NCBI RefSeq assembly: GCF_028657945.1
Contig: NZ_CP059693.1
Span: 4,030,001-4,094,000 of the forward strand
Source: Thalassomonas haliotis
Lineage (GTDB): Bacteria > Pseudomonadota > Gammaproteobacteria > Enterobacterales > Alteromonadaceae
Length of the DNA: 64,000 nt
Direction: 5' to 3'
This document shows positions 16,930 to 26,170 of the stretch, piece after piece; the stretch's first letter is position 1, and every line of letters begins with the position of its first letter. The notes below the pieces were generated by a model. The model searched no databases, was not told the origin of the DNA, and saw only the letters and a program-made list of their open reading frames with translations. The position numbers and the translations under genes are program-made.

Positions 16930-17331
16930 TTATGCTTTTGCTTTGTTAGCCTTTGCTCTATTGTCTAAGGCATAACTACCCGGTCCCTGAGCGATCAGGA
17001 TGAGGAAGCCGCCGGCGATGGCGACATTTTTCATAAACAGGATCATTTGCATCTGGTCGCTAAAATCGGCGTGAAATAAAGCTGCCGAGACCAGGCTAAA
17101 TCCCGCTAATGCCAGGGCGGCAATCTGTGTTTTCCAGCCCAGGATAATGGCCAGGGCGCCAAAGACTTCGGTAATAATCACCAGGGGCAATAAAAACCCC
17201 GGTACGCCCATGGCTTCCATATACCCTTGGGTACCGGCGTAGGAAAAAATTTTATTTACGCCAGACATCAAAAAAATCAAGGCAATTAAAAAACGTCCGG
17301 CCGGGGCACTGAAGTTGATGATAGTATTCAT
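16930..17331 (-). CDS. DoxX-family membrane protein (YqjF-like)
   Basis: A 133-aa protein with four hydrophobic helices and the DoxX pattern (PAGRFLIALIFLMSGVNKI at the start, EAMGVPGFLLPLVIITEVFGALAIILG, then ALFHADFSDQMQMILFMKNVAIAGGFLIL). The ATG at 17331 has GGAG seven bases upstream; the longer start at 17346 is disfavoured. It is the first gene of a minus-strand run DoxX - pirin - YqjG and is divergent from a LysR gene 161 bp away. In E. coli the matching yqjF is induced by nitroaromatics through the LysR protein YhaJ. Confidence 0.85.
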   Translation of the reverse strand: MNTIINFSAPAGRFLIALIFLMSGVNKIFSYAGTQGYMEAMGVPGFLLPLVIITEVFGALAIILGWKTQIAALALAGFSLVSAALFHADFSDQMQMILFMKNVAIAGGFLILIAQGPGSYALDNRAKANKAKA

Positions 17332-17492
17332 AATAATTCTCCGCATTTATGCTGTATTTACTGACTTGTTTGTGACTGCTTTAAGTCGATGGAATAAGTT
17401 TAGTTGTTGATGATATGAGAATAAACAGTAACAATGAGAAATGATAATTGCTAAAATAAGAACAATAAAATATTGAATCTCAGGAGGCTTTT

Positions 17493-18398
17493 ATGGGTCA
17501 GCTAGAGCAGATGGCGATCTTTGTCCGCATTGTTGAAGCCGGCGGCATAGGCAAAGCGGCAGAGCAGCTGAACCTGGCAAAATCCGCGGTCAGCCGGCGC
17601 CTGGTAGAGCTGGAAACCCGGCTCGATACCCGTTTGCTGATCCGCACCACGCGCAAGTCAAAACTCACCGATGCCGGAAATGTGTTTTATCAAAAGGCGG
17701 TGAAAATTCTCGATGACGTGGCCCAGATGAATAACGAAACCAGTTGCGTCGACGCCACCCTGGACGGCACCCTGCGTATGGCGGTGCCGCTCTCTTTTGG
17801 CCTGATGCATTTAACCTCTGCCATAGATGAATTTACCAAGCAGCATCCTAAGCTCACCATAGAAATTGACTTTGCCGACCGGCAAATCGACCTGGTGGAA
17901 GAAGGTTATGAACTGGCAATCCGCATCGCCGACCTCAAAGACTCCAGCCTGCAGGCAAAACGCATTACCCCGATACGCCATGTACTTTGCGCCAGTCCCG
18001 CCTACCTGGAGGCCAAAGGCGTGCCAGAGACGATAACCGACTTAAAAAAGCACCAGTTTTTACAATACGGCAAGGCCAGCCATGCCAGAGTGACCATCAC
18101 AGATCCCGGGGGAAAAACCGTGCATCTGCCGGTGGCGGCTAAAATGAAAGCCAACAACGGCGACTTCTTACGGGATATGGCCATCGCCGGGCACGGGATC
18201 ACTTACCTGCCGACTTTTATTGCCTGGCAGGCGGTATTAACCGGGGAGCTGGTGCCCTTACTGTGCGATCACCAGCTGCCTGTGGCCCATGTTTATGCTG
18301 TGTACCCGCAAACGCGGTTTTTATCGCAACGGGCCCGGGTACTGATTGATTTTATGGCAGAGCGCTTCGGCGATAACCCTTATTGGGATCAAAGATAG
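17493..18398 (+). CDS. LysR-type transcriptional regulator (YhaJ-like)
   Basis: A 301-aa LysR regulator. The N-terminal winged helix-turn-helix is at about residues 3-62 (FVRIVEAGGIGKAAEQLNLAKSAVSRRLVELE), followed by a LysR substrate-binding domain (GTLRMAVPLSFGLMHLTSAIDEF). CAGGAGG precedes the ATG. It is divergent from DoxX, the classic arrangement for a LysR gene controlling its neighbours. The AT-rich intergenic space likely holds its sites, but I could not fix one. Confidence 0.92.
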   Translation: MGQLEQMAIFVRIVEAGGIGKAAEQLNLAKSAVSRRLVELETRLDTRLLIRTTRKSKLTDAGNVFYQKAVKILDDVAQMNNETSCVDATLDGTLRMAVPLSFGLMHLTSAIDEFTKQHPKLTIEIDFADRQIDLVEEGYELAIRIADLKDSSLQAKRITPIRHVLCASPAYLEAKGVPETITDLKKHQFLQYGKASHARVTITDPGGKTVHLPVAAKMKANNGDFLRDMAIAGHGITYLPTFIAWQAVLTGELVPLLCDHQLPVAHVYAVYPQTRFLSQRARVLIDFMAERFGDNPYWDQR

Positions 18399-18457
18399 AA
18401 AAAACATTTGCTTAGTGTAAGCTGTGGCTAAGTTTTTAACACTAACAAGGAATTAAC

Positions 18458-18985
18458 GTGCAATTATCAAGTGACAGAATAAAGCTGACTCCCTTTGACC
18501 CGTCAGACTTTGACTTATTTGTCGAACTCTCCATGTGCCCGAAGATGATGGAGTTTGTTTATACCCCTTTTACCCGTGAGCAGGCAACGGCAGCATTTGC
18601 AGCAAAGGCTCAACCCTGGACGATAGCAAGTGAAAACTGGTTGTCGCTTGGCATCAATGATGCCGCCAGCGGTGAAAAACTCGGCAGTATCGGCATAAAA
18701 ATAACCGACCATAAGGCAAGAATTGCCGAAACCGGCTTTATGATCAAACCAAGCGCCCAGGGCAAAGGTTTTGCCGGTGACGCCTTATCTCTGGTAAAAG
18801 ACTATGTTTTTCATCAGTTAAAGTTAAACAAGCTCACCGCCACCTGCGCCGCCGGTAATACCGGCTCGTACAAGCTGCTGGAGAAATCCGGATTTTTACG
18901 AGAAGGCTGCTTAAGGCAAAATACGCTGATCAATAACCGCTATGTCGATGATTATGTCTATGGTTTGTGCCGGGGCGATCTTTAA
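18458..18985 (+). CDS. GNAT acetyltransferase, RimJ/RimL-like
   Basis: A 175-aa acetyltransferase of the RimJ/RimL type: an opening typical of the family (MQLSSDRIKLTPFDPSDFDLFVEL), an ETGFMIKPSAQGKGFAGDALSLV acetyl-CoA loop, and LTATCAAGNTGSYKLLEKSGFLREG near the end. ACAAGGAATTAACG precedes the ATG. It follows the LysR gene by 59 bp on the same strand and may be co-transcribed. The protein or small-molecule substrate cannot be told. Confidence 0.88.
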   Translation: MQLSSDRIKLTPFDPSDFDLFVELSMCPKMMEFVYTPFTREQATAAFAAKAQPWTIASENWLSLGINDAASGEKLGSIGIKITDHKARIAETGFMIKPSAQGKGFAGDALSLVKDYVFHQLKLNKLTATCAAGNTGSYKLLEKSGFLREGCLRQNTLINNRYVDDYVYGLCRGDL

Positions 18986-19042
18986 CCGATAAAAAGCTGC
19001 TTGCCGCCCAGGCAAACAGCCGGTTCTAGCCCCTAAAAATTA

Positions 19043-21460
19043 TCATTCATATTGCAGCGCAGCCACAGGCGTTGCATTTGCCGCACGGTAGGCAATCACC
19101 ATTACGGTAATATAAGCCACCAGTAAGCTAAACAGCGCCGACAAGGCAAAAGCGCTGTAGGGCATATCGATACGGTAAATAAAACCGTTTAACCAGTCCC
19201 GAAGTAACCACCAGGCCAGCGGCATCACCAAGATATTAGCCAGTAGCACCAAAAGGGAAAACTGATTGACCAGCATAAAACACAGCTGCGCCGTGCCCGC
19301 CCCTAAAATTTTGCGGATAGCGATTTCCTTGACTCTGCGCCGGGTATTAAAGGCCGCCAGGCCAAATAAACCTATCGCCGTCACCACAACCGCCAGCAGG
19401 GTAAAGACATTTAACAACTGGCTTTGCTTTGACTCGCTGCGATACAGGGAATCAAATTCAGCCGTTATCCAGTCGTAGGTAAAGGCCCGATCCGCTGACA
19501 GCGACAACCAGGTTTGCTCCAGCTCAGTAAGCAGTTGTGCAGTAACGGCGTCCTTAAAGCGCACCGAAGTCCAGCGCAGGGACAAGTCTTGCGGCTCTCC
19601 CGAAAGCACATATATCATCGCAGGCACCGCCGTTTTTACGCTGACATAATGGCTGTCTTGTACCACGGCAATCACCTGGTGATTATGCAAGCCGTCATCG
19701 CCGCCCCCTAAGGTGAGCATTCGCCCCACCGCCTCATCGCTTGTCCAGCCCAGCGCCGTGGCCAAGGTCTGGTTGATGATGATGGTGCCGGTAGAGCTTT
19801 TCCAGTCCTGCTTGTTTTCCCGGTAGGCATCATTGCTAAAGGCTTTGGAAAAATCCCGCCCGGCGAGCATTTTGATGCCGTAGGTGGCAAAAAAATCATA
19901 ACTGACCGGGTTTGACCCCACCCGGATTTCATCATCGAGATCATCGACCCTGCGCACCACATTCGAGGTCCGTGTCGCTTTCGTCGGTACGGTATGGGAC
20001 ATGGTCACGGCCTCAACCTCTGGATGACGCAATAACTGGTTTTTAAAGGTATTATAAATATCGGCGCCGCGGTTGATCACTATCACCCCTTCCCTGTCAT
20101 AACCTTGCTCCATATTTTGGATATAGGACATCTGCCAGTTCACTCCTAAACTTGCCACCAGCAATAATGCGGCAATGGCAAACTGGAACACTATCAGCCC
20201 CTGGCGTAACATCACGCCACCAGCAGAGGAATTAACCACACCTTTTAATACCAGCGCCGGTGACAGCTTGCTCAGGTAAAAGGCCGGATACAAACCGGCA
20301 ATCACACCGACCACTAAGGTTAACAGCAACAAGTTAGCCAGGGTCGATGCCGTAAAGCTAAAGACAATATTGACCTCCATCAGCTGGTTAAAAGCAGGCA
20401 GCGCAGCCGATACCAACAGCAAAGCCAGGATACCCGCCAAAGTTGTTTGCAATACCGCTTCACTTAAATACTGCATAACCAGTTGGCGCTTGCTTGCCCC
20501 CAGGGCTTTTCTGACCCCGACATCTTTGCCCCGGCGCATGGCTGCCGCGGTCGAAAGGTTAGTGAAATTGACACAGGCAAGCAGCAAGATCATCACGGCA
20601 ATAATGCTAAAGGCGGTCACCATAGTACCGCTGCCCTGCGGCATCAGGGTGCGGCTGGTATCGGTATAAAGATGTAAATCCGTCAGCGCTTCAATATTCA
20701 ACCGGTAAGACTTATAGGAAGACAGCCCCTCTGCTCTTTGCTGGTAAAAATCACTGATATTAGCTTGCAATGTCGCTACCCCGGCACCGGCAGCCAAGTT
20801 AACAAAGGTCACGGTGGCATTAAACGTCCAGGACTGCTGCCAGTCAGGATTTGCCAGGGCAAGCTCGACAAAGCGTTCATTGGCCAGCAACAGCCTTTGC
20901 GGCAAGGTCGTAGGCGAGGTTGGCTTTTTCAATACTCCGGTAACCTGGTGGTCAATACCGCTTATGGTTAAGGTGTTACCGATAATACCGGTGTCGCGGC
21001 CAAAATATTTGACCGCCAGCGCCTGGGGCAACACCAAACTGGACGGGCCGCTCAGGGCGGTAAGCGGATCCCCTTCGATAAAGTCAAAATCGAAAAACTC
21101 AAAATAATTGCCGTCAACAAACAAGGCTCTTTCCGAATAAACCCCCTGCTGATGCTTTATCGAGATACGCGAACTCGACACCCGGGTGACATCAAGCACA
21201 TCATCAAAGTTTTGTTTTAGCTCGTCTCCCAAGCGCAGCGGCGTTAAGGTTTGGGGGCGGTTTTGATCGCGGATCAGATCAAGGCGGTAGATATCACCGG
21301 CCTTGCTGAACATTTGGTTATAGCTTTGCTCGTGGCTGACGTATAGGCGGATCAGCATAAAACAGGCAATGCCTATGGCCAGGCCAAGCAGCTGAATGGC
21401 GGTGATCAGCTTTTCACGGCACAGGTTGCGCCAGGCAACAATAAAAAACAACTTAACCAC
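19043..21460 (-). CDS. ABC transporter permease, MacB/FtsX type
   Basis: An 805-aa permease with two FtsX units: an N-terminal helix (about 20-38), a large periplasmic MacB-type domain, three helices with NFTNLSTAAAMRRGKDVGVRKALGASKRQ, then a second copy ending in RRRVKEIAIRKILGAGTAQLCFM and two last helices. The translation start is a GTG inside the end of the ATPase gene (8-bp overlap), after GAGGTG. With the ATPase and HlyD protein it forms a tripartite-style exporter, probably for peptides, lipids or antimicrobial compounds. No outer-membrane channel gene is next to it. Confidence 0.9.
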   Translation of the reverse strand: MVKLFFIVAWRNLCREKLITAIQLLGLAIGIACFMLIRLYVSHEQSYNQMFSKAGDIYRLDLIRDQNRPQTLTPLRLGDELKQNFDDVLDVTRVSSSRISIKHQQGVYSERALFVDGNYFEFFDFDFIEGDPLTALSGPSSLVLPQALAVKYFGRDTGIIGNTLTISGIDHQVTGVLKKPTSPTTLPQRLLLANERFVELALANPDWQQSWTFNATVTFVNLAAGAGVATLQANISDFYQQRAEGLSSYKSYRLNIEALTDLHLYTDTSRTLMPQGSGTMVTAFSIIAVMILLLACVNFTNLSTAAAMRRGKDVGVRKALGASKRQLVMQYLSEAVLQTTLAGILALLLVSAALPAFNQLMEVNIVFSFTASTLANLLLLTLVVGVIAGLYPAFYLSKLSPALVLKGVVNSSAGGVMLRQGLIVFQFAIAALLLVASLGVNWQMSYIQNMEQGYDREGVIVINRGADIYNTFKNQLLRHPEVEAVTMSHTVPTKATRTSNVVRRVDDLDDEIRVGSNPVSYDFFATYGIKMLAGRDFSKAFSNDAYRENKQDWKSSTGTIIINQTLATALGWTSDEAVGRMLTLGGGDDGLHNHQVIAVVQDSHYVSVKTAVPAMIYVLSGEPQDLSLRWTSVRFKDAVTAQLLTELEQTWLSLSADRAFTYDWITAEFDSLYRSESKQSQLLNVFTLLAVVVTAIGLFGLAAFNTRRRVKEIAIRKILGAGTAQLCFMLVNQFSLLVLLANILVMPLAWWLLRDWLNGFIYRIDMPYSAFALSALFSLLVAYITVMVIAYRAANATPVAALQYE

Positions 21461-22181
21461 AGGACACCTCCGCTAATACCTCAGCTGACTCCCCAGTTAT
21501 GGCCCCTGTGATCCGGCGGTCCGAGACAATTTTTCCGTCGAGCAATTCAATCGCCCGGGTACCAAAACGTATATGCTCGGGGGCGTGGGTCACCATCACA
21601 ATGGTCGCGCCTTCGCGGTTAAGCTCCTTAAGCAAGGTCATTACCTGGGCAGAATTATTGGAGTCCAGGTTACCCGTGGGTTCATCCGCCAAAATCAAAT
21701 CCGGCTCGGTAATAATCGCCCGGGCAATGGCCACCCTTTGCTGCTGCCCGCCGGAAAGTTTCGCCGGCAGGTGGTGACGCCTGTGGCTGATATCCACCCG
21801 TTTCAGCACTTCCTCGACCCGTTGTTTACGCTCGCTCTTGGCAACCTTCTGGTAATAAAGGGGCAGTTCAATGTTTTGCTCGACACTCAGCTCATCGATC
21901 AGATTAAAGTTCTGGAAAATAAACCCCAGGTGCTGCTTGCGCAATTTTGCCCGTTGCGCCTCGCCTAAAGCGGAGACATTTTTATCGAGAAAATGAAATT
22001 CGCCGCTGTTGACCGTATCCAGCATGCCCAGGACATTAAGCAAGGTTGACTTGCCGCAACCGGACGGGCCGAGAATAGAGAGAAATTCGCCTTTATTGAT
22101 CACCAGATCCATCTCGTCGATGGCAACGGTTTCGATTTGATCACCGATAAAAGACTTGGCGATTTTTTGTAATTTGATCAT
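21453..22181 (-). CDS. ABC transporter ATPase, MacB/LolD type
   Basis: A 242-aa ATPase with Walker A LGPSGCGKSTLLNVLG, Q-loop FIFQNFNLIDEL, signature LSGGQQQRVAIARAI, Walker B LILADEPTGNLDS and the H-loop VTHAPE. This pattern belongs to the MacB/LolD subfamily that drives mechanotransmission rather than transport through the membrane. It overlaps the permease gene by eight bases and follows the HlyD gene by 76 bp, so all three form one operon. Confidence 0.93.
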   Translation of the reverse strand: MIKLQKIAKSFIGDQIETVAIDEMDLVINKGEFLSILGPSGCGKSTLLNVLGMLDTVNSGEFHFLDKNVSALGEAQRAKLRKQHLGFIFQNFNLIDELSVEQNIELPLYYQKVAKSERKQRVEEVLKRVDISHRRHHLPAKLSGGQQQRVAIARAIITEPDLILADEPTGNLDSNNSAQVMTLLKELNREGATIVMVTHAPEHIRFGTRAIELLDGKIVSDRRITGAITGESAEVLAEVSCG

Positions 22182-22257
22182 GGTTATTCCTTACTGTTAT
22201 TTTTCGTTTTGTTTGTTGTCTTATTAAAAGCGCTAAAAGTGTTAAGCGTGTTTACGG

Positions 22258-23532
22258 CTACAGCAGCTGAACCTGGTCGGCATCGGCGAAGCTGGCGTAT
22301 GAGGAAGTGATCACTGACTCACCCGGGCTTAACCCATCAAGCACTTCTATGCTTTGCGGATTACGGCGGCCAAGGCGCACCTGGCGTTTTTCCGCCCGGC
22401 TGCCGTCAGCCGATACTACAAACAGCCAGTTGCCGCCTGTGGTTTGCATAAAAGCGCCGTTATTGATTTGCAGCTTGTTTTCGCTGGCAGAGAGGTTTAA
22501 TTTTGTCTGGAGACTTTGTCCCAGCCTGAGCTGCTCGGCGCTATTGGCATCACTAAAACGAAAGTCCACCTTAAAGGTGCCGTTATCTATCCCCGGGTAG
22601 ACCTTACTGACCATAAGCTGATGCCCCTGACCATCCTGAGTAAATTCGGCGCTTTGCCCGGCAGCAATGCGGCTGACGTAGAACTCATCAATACGGGCGC
22701 TGACCTTAAAGGTATCCACTAAGTCCACCTGCCCCAGGCGCTGGCCGCCTTGTTTGGACTCACCCACCCGGGCATCTAAAAAGGTTAGCTGCCCCGACAC
22801 CGGCGCACGGATGATCAGCTTGTCCAGACTTAATTGTGAAATCGCCAAATTGCTTTCCAGGGTTTTAATGCTTTGGCTTAACTGGGCCAGTTGCTGCTGT
22901 TGCAACAATGCTTCTTTTTCCTGGCTTTGGCGCACCGTTTCCCGGTAGCGTTTTTGATAGGCCAGCTCGTCTTTGATTTCTTCAAATTCCTGCTCAGAAA
23001 TCAGCTTTTGCTTCACCAATTGCTTGCTGCGGGCAAAGCGCTTTTCCAGCTTTTGCACTTCAAAGTCCAGTTCAATCACATCGCGTTTTAAACTCAGCTG
23101 ATTTTGCTCCAGCGCCAAGCGGGTATTGCGCATATTGTTAATTTGCTCCGAGACCTCGGCTTCCCGCGCCAAAACCGTTAACTGCAAATTGGTATTGCTG
23201 AGTTTTAAAATCGGCTGGTCTTGCTCGACTAACGCCCCTTCCTGGAGATAGACCTGCTCAACCCGGCCGCCGTCGATGGCATCGATAAAAATGGTTTTTT
23301 GTGGTTCAACCACCGCCCTTACCGGTAAAAATTCAGCAAACGCTTGTTGCTTGACCGTACTCAGCACCAGGTTGTTTTTCGCCAGGTTATAAGTTTTACC
23401 GCCGGTAGTCGTTAGCTTTGACCAGGAAAAAGTCACAACAAAAAGTGCAATGGCGCCAGCTGCTAAGCCAGCTTTGATATAGCGATTTTTATTGTTGTTT
23501 TTGTGCTTGGTATTGTTAATGGCTCTGTCCAT
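22258..23532 (-). CDS. HlyD/MacA-family periplasmic adaptor
   Basis: A 424-aa adaptor when started at the ATG at 23532 (MDRAINNTKHKNNNKNRYIK), preceded by GAGACGG; the upstream frame to 23673 looks non-coding. There is one N-terminal membrane helix (AGLAAGAIALFVVTFSW), then a lipoyl/barrel half (VVEPQKTIFIDAIDGGRVEQVYLQEGALVEQDQPILKL), a long coiled coil rich in Gln/Glu/Leu (about 125-245), and the return half (IRAPVSGQLTFLDARVGESKQGGQRLGQV). It is the first gene of the exporter operon and is divergent from the regulator at 23792. Confidence 0.9.
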   Translation of the reverse strand: MDRAINNTKHKNNNKNRYIKAGLAAGAIALFVVTFSWSKLTTTGGKTYNLAKNNLVLSTVKQQAFAEFLPVRAVVEPQKTIFIDAIDGGRVEQVYLQEGALVEQDQPILKLSNTNLQLTVLAREAEVSEQINNMRNTRLALEQNQLSLKRDVIELDFEVQKLEKRFARSKQLVKQKLISEQEFEEIKDELAYQKRYRETVRQSQEKEALLQQQQLAQLSQSIKTLESNLAISQLSLDKLIIRAPVSGQLTFLDARVGESKQGGQRLGQVDLVDTFKVSARIDEFYVSRIAAGQSAEFTQDGQGHQLMVSKVYPGIDNGTFKVDFRFSDANSAEQLRLGQSLQTKLNLSASENKLQINNGAFMQTTGGNWLFVVSADGSRAEKRQVRLGRRNPQSIEVLDGLSPGESVITSSYASFADADQVQLL

Positions 23533-23791
23533 AACCGTCTCTCGTTTTCGAATTTGTTGTAGTTGTAGAGAAAAGGCGGATGAAAGGCAGGAACAAAGCA
23601 TGAAAAAGTTCGGATTTGTGATGACTAAACTATGACTAAAGCTTTGGTCACTGTTAAATGTGCTACTTTTCAATAAGTTAACAAAGCATTGTTAAAGTGT
23701 GGCTTTCAGGCTATTTTCATGACAAAGCTGTTAACTTACCGCCAAATCCCTTACTATAAGCGCCGGTTGTAATAACAGAGATGGTTGTTTT

Positions 23792-26071
23792 TTGCGTTAT
23801 TTTCATTTTCAGGATCACAGTTTAGACACCCGGGCCATGGTGATTTATCGCCATCAGCAAAAGATAGAATTAGAGCCGAAAGTTTTTGAGCTGTTGTCTT
23901 TTTTCTGTGAAAACCCCGACCGGGTGATCAGCAAAGATGAACTGATGGACAATGTCTGGTCCGGCACATTGGTTTCCGATAACGCCATCAGCCGCACCAT
24001 AGCCAAAGTACGCAAAGCGCTTAATGACGACTCCAAAAACCCCCTGTACATTATTACCGTAGCCAGAAAAGGTTACCGTTTTGCCGCCAGCGTTACCCCA
24101 AGCGAGACCTTATTTGCAACAGCTGAGCAGCCGCTAGAGACACAAGTAACCGCACAAGAAGCGCAGACAGAAAAATCGCCAGGCCAAGAACCCCAAATTT
24201 CCATCCCGGCAGCAGAAAATTCGGCAGCGGCTAAAGGGAAAAACAAAAAAACGCTCACCTTAGCTTTTGCCCTGCTTGCTTTACTTGCCGGCATAATTAC
24301 CTTAACCGCAATGCAATTCTGGCCGGGCAGTGAAGAAAGCATCAAGCCCGCCCGCTTAAAAAGCATGGTCGCCATCACCCGGGATAAAGGCACCGAATGG
24401 CACCCGAACATCTCCCGGGACCAAACCCGGCTGGCCCATACCGAGCGCTCCGCCGACGGCCAAAGAAACCAGGTGGTATTAACCGACCTTAACAGCCAAG
24501 AGCGCCGTTATATCAAACATGATAAAGGCAACATCAGCCGCCCGGTATGGTCGCCGGACGGTAAGTCTTTAGCGGTATTATGGAAACATAACCATATCTG
24601 CCAAATTCTGCTGGTTCAGCAAGATGAAACAGACGACTTGAAAAAATCCCGTACCTTAAGGGAATGCTTTGCCAGCGCCTGGCCCGTTTTTCAGTTTTCC
24701 CCCGACGGCCGGTTTTTATATTTCAACGACAAACCCCAGGAGCTGCAGGGCTATCAGATTTTCCGCCTGGACCTGACCTCAGGCGAACAAATCACCCTGA
24801 ATCAACCGATCACCGGCGGCGAAGGCAATTACCATTTCGACCTCTCCGCCGACGGAAACAAGCTAGTGATGCTCAACCTTGAGTACAGCCCGCAGAGCAG
24901 AATTTACACCCTAGACTTAACCAGCCAGCGGCTAAAACGCACCGCCGAGCTTGATTACCGTCTGCGCTCTGCCGTATGGCACCATGACGGCCAATCTCTG
25001 GTACACCCTTCCCCCCACCCTGCCACCGCCCTGTGGCACAGCCGCCTGGACGGGAAATTTCTCGGAGTTGTCGCCAGCGGCAGCCAGAGGCTAAAGAACT
25101 TAAGGCGCCACCCCAACCAAAGCGACTACCTGTTCAGTGCCTATATGACAGACTATGATTTAACCCTGACCAGCCTTGAGCCGTTTTCTTCACAAACAGA
25201 CAGCCTTGAGCAAATAGACAGCCTTGAGCAAATAGACAGCCTTGAGCAAATAGACAGCAGTGAAACAGCCGCCGCCACATGGCAGCCGGATAACTCCAGT
25301 GTTCGGGACTATATACCCGCAATCTCCCATAACGGACAACAACTTGCTTTTGTTTCCAAACGCACCGGCAGCGCCGAGGCTTGGCTGCAAAGCAAAAAAA
25401 CGCAAACCGCCGCCCAGCTGAGCCACTTTAACAATGCCACCCGCATTTTTGACATACTCTGGTCTCCCGACGACAAAAACCTGCTGGTACTGGCCGACAA
25501 CTTGTTATATCTGATAGATATCAACAGCCGGGAGACTAAGGAGTTAACCTCAAGCCAAACCTTTAATAACCGCGCCATTGCCGCACTTTCCTGGCAGGAC
25601 AACAACCGCCTGCTGTTTTCATCCCAGCGCAACAACAGCTGGCAGCTAATGTCTTACAATATTAACCAAGACAAGGTTGAGGTATTAAATTACCGCTGGC
25701 TAGCGGGACGTTACTCCCCGGGCAGCAACAGCTATTATTTATTCGATAAAACCAATAAGCGCTGGTATCAGGCACAAACTCCAGACAGCGAAGAAATAGC
25801 TTTAATTCCCGCAACATGCAACGCCCCTATTTTGGGCCGGGTTTTGAACTTAAAAGAGCAAAGCGATGCCCTGTATTGCCTGAGTGATGCCGCTGACAAA
25901 CAACAATCTCAAACCGGCATTTACAGGTATCACAAAGCAAGTAAAGCCTTTGAACTGTGGCAGGCAGCAGATAAAAATACTTCTTATGATATTCAGGGTA
26001 ATAACCTCATTTCAGCCTATCTTGTCAGGCAAGGGGCAGATATCATGCAAACCCGCTCGCCGGGTAGCTAA
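23792..26071 (+). CDS. membrane-spanning winged-helix regulator with TolB-like repeats (CadC-like)
   Basis: A 759-aa transmembrane regulator. Residues about 1-95 are an OmpR-type winged helix (EPKVFELLSFFCENPDRVISKDELMDNVWSG, ISRTIAKVRKALNDD, YIITVARKGYRF). An acidic/Gln-rich linker and one membrane helix (TLTLAFALLALLAGIITLTAMQFW, about 153-175) follow, then a periplasmic beta-propeller with repeated SPDG/W-S-P-D-x-K motifs. The start is a TTG at 23792; no in-frame ATG lies upstream. It carries three in-frame copies of an 18-base repeat (DSLEQI) at 25199-25252. Divergence from the HlyD-ABC operon suggests it controls that exporter; by family, binding in the periplasm is sensed and passed to DNA. 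Confidence 0.85.
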   Translation: MRYFHFQDHSLDTRAMVIYRHQQKIELEPKVFELLSFFCENPDRVISKDELMDNVWSGTLVSDNAISRTIAKVRKALNDDSKNPLYIITVARKGYRFAASVTPSETLFATAEQPLETQVTAQEAQTEKSPGQEPQISIPAAENSAAAKGKNKKTLTLAFALLALLAGIITLTAMQFWPGSEESIKPARLKSMVAITRDKGTEWHPNISRDQTRLAHTERSADGQRNQVVLTDLNSQERRYIKHDKGNISRPVWSPDGKSLAVLWKHNHICQILLVQQDETDDLKKSRTLRECFASAWPVFQFSPDGRFLYFNDKPQELQGYQIFRLDLTSGEQITLNQPITGGEGNYHFDLSADGNKLVMLNLEYSPQSRIYTLDLTSQRLKRTAELDYRLRSAVWHHDGQSLVHPSPHPATALWHSRLDGKFLGVVASGSQRLKNLRRHPNQSDYLFSAYMTDYDLTLTSLEPFSSQTDSLEQIDSLEQIDSLEQIDSSETAAATWQPDNSSVRDYIPAISHNGQQLAFVSKRTGSAEAWLQSKKTQTAAQLSHFNNATRIFDILWSPDDKNLLVLADNLLYLIDINSRETKELTSSQTFNNRAIAALSWQDNNRLLFSSQRNNSWQLMSYNINQDKVEVLNYRWLAGRYSPGSNSYYLFDKTNKRWYQAQTPDSEEIALIPATCNAPILGRVLNLKEQSDALYCLSDAADKQQSQTGIYRYHKASKAFELWQAADKNTSYDIQGNNLISAYLVRQGADIMQTRSPGS
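25199..25252 (+). repeat. three 18-base tandem repeats inside the regulator gene
   Basis: GACAGCCTTGAGCAAATA occurs three times in a row, in frame (D-S-L-E-Q-I), followed by a partial fourth unit. It lies in a linker between propeller blades, so copy number can change without breaking the frame. Confidence 0.9.
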
Positions 26072-26095
26072 ATAAAAGGCTATCAATAGCTTTTT

Positions 26096-26157
26096 ACAGC
26101 ATGGTGAGTTAGTTATGTTTTTTTAGCGAAATTAATTGCAACGTTTCACCATGCTGT
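26096..26157. repeat. 12-bp perfect inverted repeat after the regulator gene
   Basis: ACAGCATGGTGA (26096-26107) and TCACCATGCTGT (26146-26157) are exact reverse complements around 38 bases that include a seven-T run. It may terminate the regulator transcript or mark the edge of the accessory island. Confidence 0.6.
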
Positions 26158-26170
26158 TCAACGCCAATTA

